Source: an uncultured Erysipelotrichaceae bacterium (lineage in GTDB: Bacteria > Bacillota_I > Bacilli_A > RFN20 > CAG-826). Taken from it: a DNA stretch of 8,306 nt. Below the pieces are notes generated by a model that was given only the letters and a program-made list of their open reading frames with translations, did not search any database and had not been told where the DNA came from. Position numbers and translations under genes: made by a program. The stretch covers positions 1 to 8,306 of the forward strand of contig ONWJ01000101.1 of assembly GCA_900321535.1 (NCBI GenBank), given 5' to 3'. This document shows positions 1-6,161 of the stretch, piece by piece; the first letter of the stretch is position 1; each line of letters opens with the position of its first letter.

Positions 1-869
1 ACAGACCAAAATGGATTTTCATGCTCAATCGAATTGGTGAGAGCGATATCTTTTAAAGGACAACTCGAAAGGGTATCTTTCGCGCCTTTGCTTAAGACCG
101 CATGGGTGCCAGCAAGACGAACAGAAAGCGCGCCTTGGGCAAGGATGGCCTCGGTGCAGGCTTTGACGGTACCGCCAGTATCAACGATATCATCGATGAT
201 GAGGCAATGTTTCCCTTTCACATTGCCAACGAAATGCATGACTTCAGCGACATTCGGGGCAGGACGACGCTTATCAATGATGGCAAGTCCAGAATCCGGG
301 AGTTCTGACGCCATATCGCGGGCACGCGCGATAGAACCATGGTCAGGAGAAACGACCATGACATCTTTTGTCTTGATATTGGCTTTAGCGAACGATTCAC
401 GGAAATATTTTCCCAATAAGGGGATTGGGCTAAGGTCATCGACCGGGCAGCCGAAGAAGCCTTGTGTCTGCGGGGTATGAAGGTCCATCGTGATGACGCG
501 GTTCACCCCTACTGTATCAAGTAAATCCGCGACTAATTTCGCGGTGATTGGCTCACCAGCACGGGCAACGCGGTCTTGACGGCAAAAACCATAATAAGGG
601 ATGACCAAATTGATTTCTTTGGCTTTTGCGTTGCGGATGCCGTCAATGAAGATAAGAAGTTCCATCAATCTCTCCGCGACGGGGGAGCAAGTGGATTGGA
701 TGATATATACTACTTTCCCGCGAACAGAATCGGGGGATCTTGCGAGGACTTCCCCATCGGCAAAATGCGTGACTTCGCTTTTGCCAAGAGGAATGCCCAA
801 AATATCCGCGACTTCTTTAGCCAAAAGAGGATTCGCGGTCAGCGAGAACAAAGCAATTTCGTTTTTCAT
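1..869 (-). CDS. prs: Ribose-phosphate pyrophosphokinase (PRPP synthetase), 3' end outside window
   Basis: Cytosolic enzyme that transfers pyrophosphate from ATP to ribose 5-phosphate, giving PRPP for purine, pyrimidine, NAD, His and Trp synthesis. 289 residues are visible; bacterial Prs is usually about 315, so some 25-30 residues lie beyond base 1. Landmarks: RQDR at 97-100 followed by GEPITAKLVADLL (105-117), MDLHTPQTQGFF (128-139), VSPDHGSIARAR (173-184), the catalytic flexible loop IIDKRRPAPN (197-206) with Lys200, and the PRPP-binding loop VDDIIDTGGTV (225-235). The usual RKxxxREPIT segment reads VARAGEPIT, losing a Lys and an Arg, and the loop has Ala204 where Arg is common. The ATG lies one base after the upstream TAA, with no convincing Shine-Dalgarno site, so translation probably depends on termination-reinitiation. 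It is co-transcribed with the kinase-like gene. Function is highly confident. Confidence 0.95.
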   Translation of the reverse strand, partial: MKNEIALFSLTANPLLAKEVADILGIPLGKSEVTHFADGEVLARSPDSVRGKVVYIIQSTCSPVAERLMELLIFIDGIRNAKAKEINLVIPYYGFCRQDRVARAGEPITAKLVADLLDTVGVNRVITMDLHTPQTQGFFGCPVDDLSPIPLLGKYFRESFAKANIKTKDVMVVSPDHGSIARARDMASELPDSGLAIIDKRRPAPNVAEVMHFVGNVKGKHCLIIDDIVDTGGTVKACTEAILAQGALSVRLAGTHAVLSKGAKDTLSSCPLKDIALTNSIEHENPFWS

Positions 870-870
870 A

Positions 871-1455
871 TTACCAATAACGGATCGCGGCTAACGCCAT
901 AGCCTTATTGACCTCGGGGTCACTAAGCTGGGTAAGACCGGAGACATCAAATCCTTTGCGTTTCAGTTCGGCCAAAGCTTCTTTCCCTAAGAACCAATGA
1001 CGGAGTCCTTCTTTTTCAAGATGATTATCATCATTGAGAGGTTCCCATTTGGTTGGAAGATAGAACATTTGAGATCCACGGAGCATGAAGTTCTGTGGAT
1101 GCCAGTCCAATGCGACTTTGGAGAATCTAGCGAAGCGATATAATGCGAAGAGCGCTTCGAAATAACGATCTTCGAAGGGGCCTTTTGATAAAACGGTGAG
1201 GCAATCGTCTTCTGGGAAATAATCAAAAACAATGACATGATTCACGTCGTCATGGAAACAGATTTTGGCCATGTTGATGCCGGCGTGCTTCAGCTGTTTA
1301 TAATCCGCCATCGCCTTCTCAAAGCCTTCGCGGTAGGTCCTAAGACAATAGGTTCTGCCAGACCAAGTACAAATATAGGTGTCATGGTCTGGGTGTTGCG
1401 CCCTTAATGAAGTCAACACGAACTTTTTGTTTTTGATTTGAATGAATTCTTCCAT
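871..1455 (-). CDS. Small kinase-fold (APH/protein-kinase-like) protein, possibly a pseudokinase
   Basis: 194 residues, no exact family recognised. A catalytic-loop-like segment VALDWHPQNFML (114-125) has Asp117 and Asn122 with the D-x4-N spacing of kinase catalytic loops, plus the HPxN seen in aminoglycoside-phosphotransferase-like kinases. An N-terminal lobe is suggested by WSGRTYCLRTY (31-41) followed by a helix near 45-57. Two expected residues are missing. The VAIK-type Lys position reads Arg39, and the DFG position about 13 residues after Asn122 reads Pro-Thr-Lys (134-136). It may be inactive or atypical. I chose the ATG at 1455 because a -35/-10 pair ends six bases upstream; a longer reading from 1524 would run through that promoter. 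It heads the unit with prs, with a one-base gap. The fold is inference from short motifs, and the substrate is unknown. Confidence 0.8.
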   Translation of the reverse strand: MEEFIQIKNKKFVLTSLRAQHPDHDTYICTWSGRTYCLRTYREGFEKAMADYKQLKHAGINMAKICFHDDVNHVIVFDYFPEDDCLTVLSKGPFEDRYFEALFALYRFARFSKVALDWHPQNFMLRGSQMFYLPTKWEPLNDDNHLEKEGLRHWFLGKEALAELKRKGFDVSGLTQLSDPEVNKAMALAAIRYW

Positions 1456-1461
1456 AGGTAA

Positions 1462-1490
1462 CTTGTATTGTAGCAAAACTCGGCTTTCAA
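1462..1490 (-). promoter_or_regulatory. Promoter of the kinase-like/prs unit, leaderless type
   Basis: Read on the minus strand: TTGAAA (1490-1485), a 17-base spacer, TACAAG (1467-1462), then six bases (TTACCT) and the ATG at 1455. The predicted transcript starts at or next to the start codon, and no Shine-Dalgarno site is present. An overlapping hexamer TACAAT preceded by TGC (extended -10, five bases further upstream) is an alternative that would leave a leader of about five bases. Confidence 0.65.
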
Positions 1491-1499
1491 TGAAAGACC

Positions 1500-1516
1500 C
1501 CCGCCCTATAGGCGGG
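1500..1516. repeat. GC-rich inverted repeat
   Basis: CCCGCC (1500-1505), loop CTATA, GGCGGG (1511-1516). It is a perfect six-base stem in an otherwise AT-rich intergenic region, just upstream of the -35 box of the minus-strand unit. Neither strand has a clean U-tract after it, so I do not call it a terminator. It could be an operator or an upstream structural element. Confidence 0.4.
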
Positions 1517-1540
1517 AGTGTCATCTTATCAAAATGACTT

Positions 1541-1555
1541 ATTTTTGTATTTTTT
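1541..1555. repeat. T-rich direct repeat, copy 1
   Basis: The 14-mer ATTTTTGTATTTTT starts here and recurs at 6059-6072. Both copies lie in divergent intergenic regions, and both begin exactly 103 bases before the plus-strand start codon (1644 and 6162). It could be an AT-rich UP-like or curved element, or chance in AT-rich DNA. Confidence 0.45.
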
Positions 1556-1559
1556 ACAT

Positions 1560-1589
1560 ATTCACAAAGTGAATGAGCAAATTCACTTT
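1560..1589. promoter_or_regulatory. Nested inverted repeats, candidate operator
   Basis: ATTCAC (1560-1565) faces GTGAAT (1569-1574) across AAA. The same GTGAAT belongs to AAAGTGAAT (1566-1574), which faces ATTCACTTT (1581-1589) as a perfect nine-base inverted repeat across GAGCAA. The middle arm can pair with either flank, so three half-sites sit side by side between the divergent genes. It resembles a multi-site operator. No U-tract follows, which argues against a terminator. The binding factor is unknown. Confidence 0.4.
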
Positions 1590-1608
1590 ATGGTCTTATT
1601 TCTTCTAG

Positions 1609-1637
1609 CAAGAAGCCGTCAAAATGACTAACATTAT
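1609..1637 (+). promoter_or_regulatory. Candidate leaderless promoter for the first P-loop kinase
   Basis: CATTAT (1632-1637) ends six bases (CCCGTC) before the ATG at 1644, and no Shine-Dalgarno site precedes the gene. The hexamer 17 bases further upstream (CAAGAA, 1609-1614) is a poor -35. The call rests mainly on spacing shared with the better promoters in this window. Confidence 0.4.
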
Positions 1638-1643
1638 CCCGTC

Positions 1644-2141
1644 ATGAAACACCTGATTCTTCTATCTGCCGTTCCTGGATCTGGAAAGTCCACTTGGGCT
1701 AACGAATATGCAAGAACGCATGAGAACGTATTTATCGTCGCTTCCGATGAAATCAGGGTTCGCATCACCGGCGAAGCGCAAAACTTTGATCACGAAGCCG
1801 AAGTCTGGGCAACCTATCTTGCCGAGATCAATCGCTACGCAGAAGAATACGAAGATGTGACGGTGATCGCCGACTCGACAAACCTCAAAAACGATTTCCG
1901 CTTATTCTATTTCAAGAATACCCCGAACTTTGATAAACACAGTCTCGTCGTCTTTAATATTCCTTTAGAGATTTGCTTGCTTCAAAACAGAATGAGATCC
2001 CATAGCAGAATCGTTCCTGAAGATGCGGTACGTTCAATGTACGCGATGTTTGAGAAGCCTAATGACGAAGTTATGGATCTCTATGACGAGGTGATTTTTG
2101 TTGGAAAATCGTACCATTCCGACAAAGTCCAAGTGGATTAA
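1644..2141 (+). CDS. Stand-alone P-loop kinase of the T4 polynucleotide-kinase type (AAA_33)
   Basis: 165-residue predicted nucleotide-dependent kinase. Walker A is AVPGSGKST (9-17) with Lys15 and Ser16. A SDEIR segment places Asp35 and Arg38 exactly where T4 Pnkp has its catalytic Asp35 and substrate-binding Arg38. IADSTNL (75-81) matches the D-x-N-L strand of that family (Asp85 in T4), and a lid-like segment NRMRSHSRIVPEDAVRSMY (115-133) resembles the T4 lid region around Arg126. This supports a 5'-OH polynucleotide kinase fold, but the substrate could be another small molecule, since zeta toxins and other AAA_33 kinases share the fold. There is no phosphatase or ligase domain and the protein ends with the kinase domain. 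It is monocistronic with its own terminator. A paralogue lies at 7535-8023. Fold confident, substrate not. Confidence 0.88.
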   Translation: MKHLILLSAVPGSGKSTWANEYARTHENVFIVASDEIRVRITGEAQNFDHEAEVWATYLAEINRYAEEYEDVTVIADSTNLKNDFRLFYFKNTPNFDKHSLVVFNIPLEICLLQNRMRSHSRIVPEDAVRSMYAMFEKPNDEVMDLYDEVIFVGKSYHSDKVQVD

Positions 2142-2165
2142 AAGCTTCTATTATTAGATTGATTC

Positions 2166-2187
2166 GCCTTGCTTTTGCAGGGCTTTT
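2166..2187 (+). terminator. Rho-independent terminator after the first P-loop kinase
   Basis: GCCTTGC (2166-2172), loop TTTT, GCAGGGC (2177-2183), then TTTTCTTAATTTT. It is a seven-base stem with one G-U pair and a U-rich tail, 24 bases after the stop at 2141. Confidence 0.75.
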
Positions 2188-2214
2188 CTTAATTTTGTGA
2201 TTTTTAAAAGCATC

Positions 2215-2238
2215 AAAAAAGGCCACGATGATGTGGCC
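2215..2238 (-). terminator. Rho-independent terminator of the polytopic membrane protein gene
   Basis: On the minus strand: GGCCAC, loop ATCATC, GTGGCC, then TTTTTT (2220-2215). It is a perfect six-base GC-rich stem with six U, 17 bases after the stop. It stands tail to tail with the plus-strand terminator just before it, insulating the two convergent genes. Confidence 0.9.
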
Positions 2239-2255
2239 TAAGATGACTCGCTGAA

Positions 2256-3224
2256 TTACGCTTGATTGGCGTTCTTAAGCTTCGGTGGGAAGATGGTGAA
2301 GTAAACCAAGATAAGAGCAAGGAGCACGACGATGCCGCCGACGATATAAGAGCAGACGGAGAACTCATTGCTGAGGTTAGAGGAGAGCTCGCTCTTAACG
2401 TGTGTGGCCATAAGAGCATATGGTCCATCGGTATAGACTTGGTTGAGGATGCCAGCGACGATGATGGCCGCGCCATTGAAGCAAAGGGCGGTTTCGAAGA
2501 GGATGCCATTGCCTTTACGATAGGTATTGGCCTTATCGGCACGGGCATATCCAACCATCGCGATAACACCAATTAATGCAGCGACGACTGGGATCAAAGC
2601 ATAGACACCGAATTTGGTGGCCATGATGTCAGCGTGAGAAACGATTTCGCGGTTTCCGTTGATGGTGAAGAACGCACCGGCGAATGGGATTGCGATGGCA
2701 ACATCAACTGCAACAAGGGTGCGGGCGATGATGCCCATGACGCGGTTGGTTCCTTCGCCTTCGCCGAACATTTTGACGAGTGGAATGGAAGAAGCAATCA
2801 TCGCGACGATAACGAGGATAACGAAGATAACGATGGCAAAGCCGATGTCATCGAATCCGAGGTTCGTTGTGGTCAAGCGATAGAGCCAGACGGCATTGAG
2901 AAGGAAGAAGACTGCAACAAGATAGCCAAGGCTGATGTAGCAACCAAAGGTCTGGCGAACGATCTCATCATCCTTGCGAACAAAGGAAAGGATGGATTTC
3001 ACGAAGCCAATGACGCAGACGATGAGTCCTGCAAGTCCTGTCGCACCAAGCATAACGGTAAGCGCGAGTGACATATCTGGAACTTTCATTCCGAAAGGAA
3101 GATTCTGGAGCCAAAGGGATGGGCTGACCAGGATTCCGAAGTAGATGCCGAGGAAACCAAATCCAACGCCGAGAAGGGCGAAGAGGACTAAGTTAATGAG
3201 GCGAACTGTGGACGAATACTTCAT
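2256..3224 (-). CDS. Unknown polytopic membrane protein, about eight transmembrane segments
   Basis: 322 residues, no family recognised. Hydrophobic segments lie near 10-33, 52-76, 94-115, 126-150, 161-187, 204-227, 240-262 and 288-312, so about eight helices, with short loops and no signal peptide, globular domain or catalytic motif. Segments 2-3 and 6-7 look alike (hydrophobic helix, Lys/Asp/Arg-rich loop, hydrophobic helix with Cys), hinting at a 4+4 internal duplication. I chose the ATG at 3224 because AAAGAGG (3239-3233 on this strand) stands eight bases upstream; a start nine codons earlier has no such site. The gene has its own promoter, a leader of about 60 bases, and a strong terminator, so it is probably monocistronic. 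A transporter or envelope role would be guesswork. Confidence 0.85.
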   Translation of the reverse strand: MKYSSTVRLINLVLFALLGVGFGFLGIYFGILVSPSLWLQNLPFGMKVPDMSLALTVMLGATGLAGLIVCVIGFVKSILSFVRKDDEIVRQTFGCYISLGYLVAVFFLLNAVWLYRLTTTNLGFDDIGFAIVIFVILVIVAMIASSIPLVKMFGEGEGTNRVMGIIARTLVAVDVAIAIPFAGAFFTINGNREIVSHADIMATKFGVYALIPVVAALIGVIAMVGYARADKANTYRKGNGILFETALCFNGAAIIVAGILNQVYTDGPYALMATHVKSELSSNLSNEFSVCSYIVGGIVVLLALILVYFTIFPPKLKNANQA

Positions 3225-3232
3225 ATAATGAA

Positions 3233-3239
3233 CCTCTTT
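3233..3239 (-). promoter_or_regulatory. Shine-Dalgarno site that fixes the membrane protein start
   Basis: AAAGAGG on the minus strand, eight bases before the ATG at 3224. It decides against the upstream ATG at 3251 and shows that Shine-Dalgarno initiation is used where a real leader exists. Confidence 0.75.
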
Positions 3240-3293
3240 TTCAAACTGCAATTTAGGCTAACAAAAAACGGGGGCCGAAAAAGCAACGGAGAT

Positions 3294-3322
3294 ATTAAAG
3301 TCTATCTTAAAGAGATAGTCAA
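3294..3322 (-). promoter_or_regulatory. Promoter of the membrane protein gene, with a palindrome in its spacer
   Basis: On the minus strand: TTGACT (3322-3317), 17 bases, TTTAAT (3299-3294), each one base off consensus. It lies just after the stop of the upstream dehydrogenase gene. The spacer is almost filled by a perfect inverted repeat, CTATCT (3302-3307), loop TAAAG, AGATAG (3313-3318), a plausible repressor or spacer-binding activator site. The predicted leader is roughly 60 bases. Confidence 0.6.
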
Positions 3323-3330
3323 CCAAACTT

Positions 3331-4842
3331 TTAGGCTTTCTCGAGCAAAACGTCCGAGGCGTTAATGCCAGCCTCAACGGATTGATTCAAATTCATAGCG
3401 GCATTTTGCACGCTGGAAACGGCATAAACACCACGTCGATTGGTGTAGCCATCTTCATGATCGATGTCGATGGGAGAACCAGCGGTTTCCATAAACCCAT
3501 AAACCAATCCGCTTGCAGAAGTAAAAAGCGGGTAATTACGGCCGATATGAACTAAGCCATATTGCAAGGAATCGGAAATCGGATTTTGCAAAAAACTATG
3601 CAAATCGGCCATAAAAATGCCTTTTTTATAGGATGCTTTTGCTCTGCCAAGCTTCCATGGCTGGCTCTTTTTGGCAAAATCCCCTACCGTTTCAACCGGC
3701 ACAGAATAGGGCTTGTCCTTACGATAAGTCATATGGAACAACGGGGAGCTATCATCGTTTCCAAAGAGGCTTCTAGCTTCTTTTGCAGTGAGATTTACAA
3801 ACAAAGTGAATAAAGCACTATTGCTACTAGAGGAAGCTAAAGCGATGCGTAGTTCGTTATCAGCAAACTCTCCGTGCGGCTCAATGGAACCGGAAAGGAA
3901 TGGTCCCGCAAAATGAATTGGACGCCCGTCTTTTCCTTTGAATGTTTCATGGATGAAGAAATGCGGCCAAGTGGTTCTTGCTCCTTTTAAGAAGGCGGCT
4001 TTATATTCTGAAAGCGGGTATTCAAGAATGATTCCAATCTGGTTTTTCTTCGAATCCATCTCTATTTTTGAAGCTTGGAGGCAAGATGCGGTGTTAGGGT
4101 CGATAGAACCGCAGGCAAGCAAGAGGGTTTTGGTTTTGATGATTTGCTCGACGTTATTTTGCAAATACCGGACGGCTTTCAATCGCTTGAGGAAATAATC
4201 GCAGCCAATCCATTCGCAGCCAAATAAAACTTGGCCTCCAAGATTACGGATATCGTTGATTAAGCTTGTGGTAATCAACACGCAGTCATCAGGTGATAGG
4301 AAGAGATAACGGTCTTTGTTGGAAGGCTGCACTCTCCCAGCCCGCACAAGGCGTTGGAAAATGTCCTCGCTGATGGCGGAGCGATCATGGACGAAGGTCG
4401 CGCCGTTTCGTCCAAAATAACCGCCATAACAAGTAATTCTATCGTCGTTTTGCAGGGTTTTATTAGAATTTAAGGCTTCTTCTCCGCGTTCTAACACGAT
4501 TGGTTTTGCACCTGATCTAGCTAAATGCAAAGCCGCAGAAAGGCCGATGATGCCCGCCCCCACAATGACGGGGGTGTCACGGCGAGAATATTCTTTCACT
4601 CTTTTCGTTTCAGGGTCAGGAAGAAAACGAATGGTTGTATCGCGGATAAATTCATTGGTCTCGACGCAGAGGTCGTAAACCATCTCCATTTTCTTTGAAG
4701 AGGAGGACCATTCAAGATGACGGAAAAGGATTTCGATGCGCAAGGAGGAAGAAGGAAGGTTCAGCCTTTTCGAAACAGCGACGCGCAAAGAGGCCATTGA
4801 ATCGTTGGGGTCGACATGAAAATTATCTAACAGATATTTCAT
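3331..4842 (-). CDS. FAD-dependent dehydrogenase, COG2509-like, divergent
   Basis: 503 residues. The N-terminal ~88 residues are a small domain of the sort that precedes the FAD fold in COG2509 proteins. The Rossmann strand-turn follows: PVIVGAGIIGLSAALHLA (91-108) with GAGIIG (95-100) and the acidic end of strand 2 at Glu118 (VLERG). LLACGS (241-246) and the C-terminal GVYAVSSVQNAAMNLNQS (471-488) resemble the later FAD-contacting parts. The long Gly-rich SN..FGEGGAGTFSDGKL-type stretch usual in this group, as I remember it, is reduced here to YGGYFGRNGATF (139-150). Substrate unknown. The start at 4842 is set by AAGGAGG four bases upstream and by ATGA overlap with the preceding flavoprotein gene, so the two are translationally coupled. 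A longer reading from 4902 would overlap that gene by 64 bases. Flavoenzyme confident; exact family less so. Confidence 0.85.
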   Translation of the reverse strand: MKYLLDNFHVDPNDSMASLRVAVSKRLNLPSSSLRIEILFRHLEWSSSSKKMEMVYDLCVETNEFIRDTTIRFLPDPETKRVKEYSRRDTPVIVGAGIIGLSAALHLARSGAKPIVLERGEEALNSNKTLQNDDRITCYGGYFGRNGATFVHDRSAISEDIFQRLVRAGRVQPSNKDRYLFLSPDDCVLITTSLINDIRNLGGQVLFGCEWIGCDYFLKRLKAVRYLQNNVEQIIKTKTLLLACGSIDPNTASCLQASKIEMDSKKNQIGIILEYPLSEYKAAFLKGARTTWPHFFIHETFKGKDGRPIHFAGPFLSGSIEPHGEFADNELRIALASSSSNSALFTLFVNLTAKEARSLFGNDDSSPLFHMTYRKDKPYSVPVETVGDFAKKSQPWKLGRAKASYKKGIFMADLHSFLQNPISDSLQYGLVHIGRNYPLFTSASGLVYGFMETAGSPIDIDHEDGYTNRRGVYAVSSVQNAAMNLNQSVEAGINASDVLLEKA

Positions 4843-6008
4843 ATAGCCTCCTTCGCTTTCAGCGCGGTCAATAAGCACCATGCCAGGTTGTTTCCGCCGC
4901 ATAAGCCATCATTATCAAGGCATTCTCCGATAAAGAAGATGCCTTTTTCTTTTTTGGATTGTAGATACTCATCCACTTCTTCTTTGCCGATTCCACCGAT
5001 GGTAACTTGAGAATCTTCAAAGCCATAGCAACGAAGAGGATGGAACACGAGATCTTTGAGGGTTTTAGCAACGCTAGCGACATCGCTTTGCCCGTAAACT
5101 CTTTTTGCCCCTTCCATCACATAGTCATTCAATGGACCAACCAACATGCTATCGAGATAGAAATCCTTCGAGACCGATTTTAGATAATCCAGCTTATCAA
5201 TCAGTTCAGCCTCGCGGAGATTAGGATAGAAATCGAGGTGCAGTTCGGCTGTCTCAAAGCCGTTTCTTGCCCAAATCGATTCCGCATTCATGACGCAGAT
5301 ACCGGATAGCCCGTCTTTCTTGAAAAGGATTTCTCCGTTCTCTTCATAAGCGGTCTTGCCTTTGACAACAAGTTTCAACTTTCCTTCATGACGAATGCCG
5401 GCCAGGCGTTTGGTGGCTTCCTTTGTTTGAATTGGAGTTAGGCCCGGTGATAAAGGGTTGATACGATAGCCATGCTTTTCAAGCACTCCAAATAACGCGC
5501 CATCAGAACCTAAATTGCTTTGCGACTTGCCACCGAAGGCAAAGACGATTTTGTCTAACTCATAGACGCCTTTTGATGTCGATAATCGATACACGTCCCC
5601 CTTGCTTTGATAATCAGTGATTTCTGTTTCAAGGCATACGTGTATCTTTTTTTCATTGATTTTCTTCTCTAAGAAAGAAACGAATGAGGGCGCATTATAA
5701 GATTCAGGATAATAAAGATGATTCACTTCTTTTAAAGCGATGCCTTCTTCTAATAAAAGGCGGATCAAGTCTTTGTTGGAGCGTCCATCACGAACAAGTT
5801 CAAACCAATCAGGATAACGGTAAGCCTTTTGGTCGAGTTCCCCTGGAAGAAGATTGCAATGACCGTTTCCAGTGGCTAGAAGTTTCTTGCCAAGAACGTT
5901 TTTATGATCAAAGAGGTAGATTTCATATTCAGGATGGCTGCGGGCGATAAAAAGAGAGGCATAGATGCCTGCTCCTGACGCGCCTACAATTCCAACCCTT
6001 TTCTTCAT
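4839..6008 (-). CDS. HI0933/BaiN-like FAD-dependent oxidoreductase
   Basis: 389 residues, matching the usual ~400 of this flavoprotein family (COG2081; HI0933, BaiN, aminoacetone-oxidase-like). Signatures: nucleotide-binding turn VGASGAG (8-14), where the second Gly of GxGxxG is Ser11; Asp34 ending strand 2; GKKLLATGNGHCNL (40-53), the GRKLLxTGxGRCN hallmark with His50 for Arg; FAFGGKSQSNLGSDG (156-170); PLSPGLTPIQ (185-194); FKKDGLSG (229-236); and the C-terminal VTIGGI (335-340) and GECLDNDGLCGGNNLAW (361-377), which close the FAD site. Family members reduce varied small substrates and the physiological one is usually unknown. It is the first gene of a two-gene operon and overlaps the next by ATGA. 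No Shine-Dalgarno site precedes it; a -10-like box ends six bases before the ATG. Confidence 0.92.
   Translation of the reverse strand: MKKRVGIVGASGAGIYASLFIARSHPEYEIYLFDHKNVLGKKLLATGNGHCNLLPGELDQKAYRYPDWFELVRDGRSNKDLIRLLLEEGIALKEVNHLYYPESYNAPSFVSFLEKKINEKKIHVCLETEITDYQSKGDVYRLSTSKGVYELDKIVFAFGGKSQSNLGSDGALFGVLEKHGYRINPLSPGLTPIQTKEATKRLAGIRHEGKLKLVVKGKTAYEENGEILFKKDGLSGICVMNAESIWARNGFETAELHLDFYPNLREAELIDKLDYLKSVSKDFYLDSMLVGPLNDYVMEGAKRVYGQSDVASVAKTLKDLVFHPLRCYGFEDSQVTIGGIGKEEVDEYLQSKKEKGIFFIGECLDNDGLCGGNNLAWCLLTALKAKEAI
4847..4853 (-). promoter_or_regulatory. Shine-Dalgarno site of the second flavoprotein gene
   Basis: AAGGAGG on the minus strand, four bases before the ATG at 4842, within the last codons of the upstream gene. 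It is the strongest ribosome-binding site in the window. It fixes the start at 4842 rather than 4902. Confidence 0.85.
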
Positions 6009-6014
6009 ATTTTA

Positions 6015-6043
6015 AGTCTAATTGTCAAACCGCTTTTTTTGAA
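6015..6043 (-). promoter_or_regulatory. Candidate leaderless promoter of the flavoprotein operon
   Basis: On the minus strand: TTCAAA (6043-6038), 17 bases, TAGACT (6020-6015), six bases (TAAAAT), ATG at 6008. Both hexamers match consensus at four of six positions. A perfect TTGACA occurs inside the spacer (6027-6022), but the matching -10 would fall within the coding region, so it is probably not the -35 for this gene. Confidence 0.45.
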
Positions 6044-6058
6044 TACCAAAGTAGGCAT

Positions 6059-6072
6059 ATTTTTGTATTTTT
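6059..6072. repeat. T-rich direct repeat, copy 2
   Basis: ATTTTTGTATTTTT, identical to the 14-mer at 1541, again in a divergent intergenic region and 103 bases before a plus-strand start codon. As at the first copy, a palindrome follows almost at once. Confidence 0.45.
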
Positions 6073-6084
6073 ATCATTGATAAA
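6070..6084. promoter_or_regulatory. 15-base palindrome, candidate operator
   Basis: TTTATCA, one central T, TGATAAA: perfect dyad symmetry between the divergent flavoprotein operon and the small membrane protein gene. It fits the size of a dimeric repressor site. No factor can be named from sequence. Confidence 0.4.
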
Positions 6085-6146
6085 GTATTCTTGGTTTTTC
6101 TCGCTTCTTCTATTGGAGCGCTTTCCTTTTTCATAGGCTGAAAACG

Positions 6147-6155
6147 TGATATCGT
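6147..6155 (+). promoter_or_regulatory. Candidate extended -10 of the small membrane protein gene
   Basis: TGATATCGT, that is TG-N-TATCGT with the hexamer at 6150-6155, ends six bases (TAAGGC) before the ATG at 6162. There is no usable -35 at 17 bases, consistent with an extended -10 promoter or with a false match. No properly spaced Shine-Dalgarno site. Confidence 0.35.
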
Positions 6156-6161
6156 TAAGGC

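Noticed and set aside
34..902. Plus-strand open frames across the first 900 bases
   Set aside because: The minus strand encodes Prs with all its signatures; the plus frames are shadows.
1500..1516. GC-rich hairpin as a terminator
   Set aside because: No adjacent U-tract on either strand, and no gene ends here.
1456..1524. Longer start for the kinase-like protein at 1524
   Set aside because: The added 23 residues would be encoded by the promoter and a GC-rich hairpin, and have no kinase-lobe character.
1644..2141. Zeta-type toxin or other toxin-antitoxin kinase
   Set aside because: The P-loop is shared, but the D35/R38 spacing and lid region fit the polynucleotide-kinase group, and there is no small antitoxin-like gene next to it.
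2634..3071. 145-codon plus-strand frame rich in Asp, Asn and Glu within the membrane protein gene
   Set aside because: Its composition is what the antisense of hydrophobic codons produces, and the minus strand has promoter, Shine-Dalgarno site and terminator in the right places.
4840..4902. Longer start for the COG2509-like protein, 20 codons upstream
   Set aside because: It would overlap the upstream flavoprotein by 64 bases, whereas AAGGAGG and the ATGA junction support 4842.
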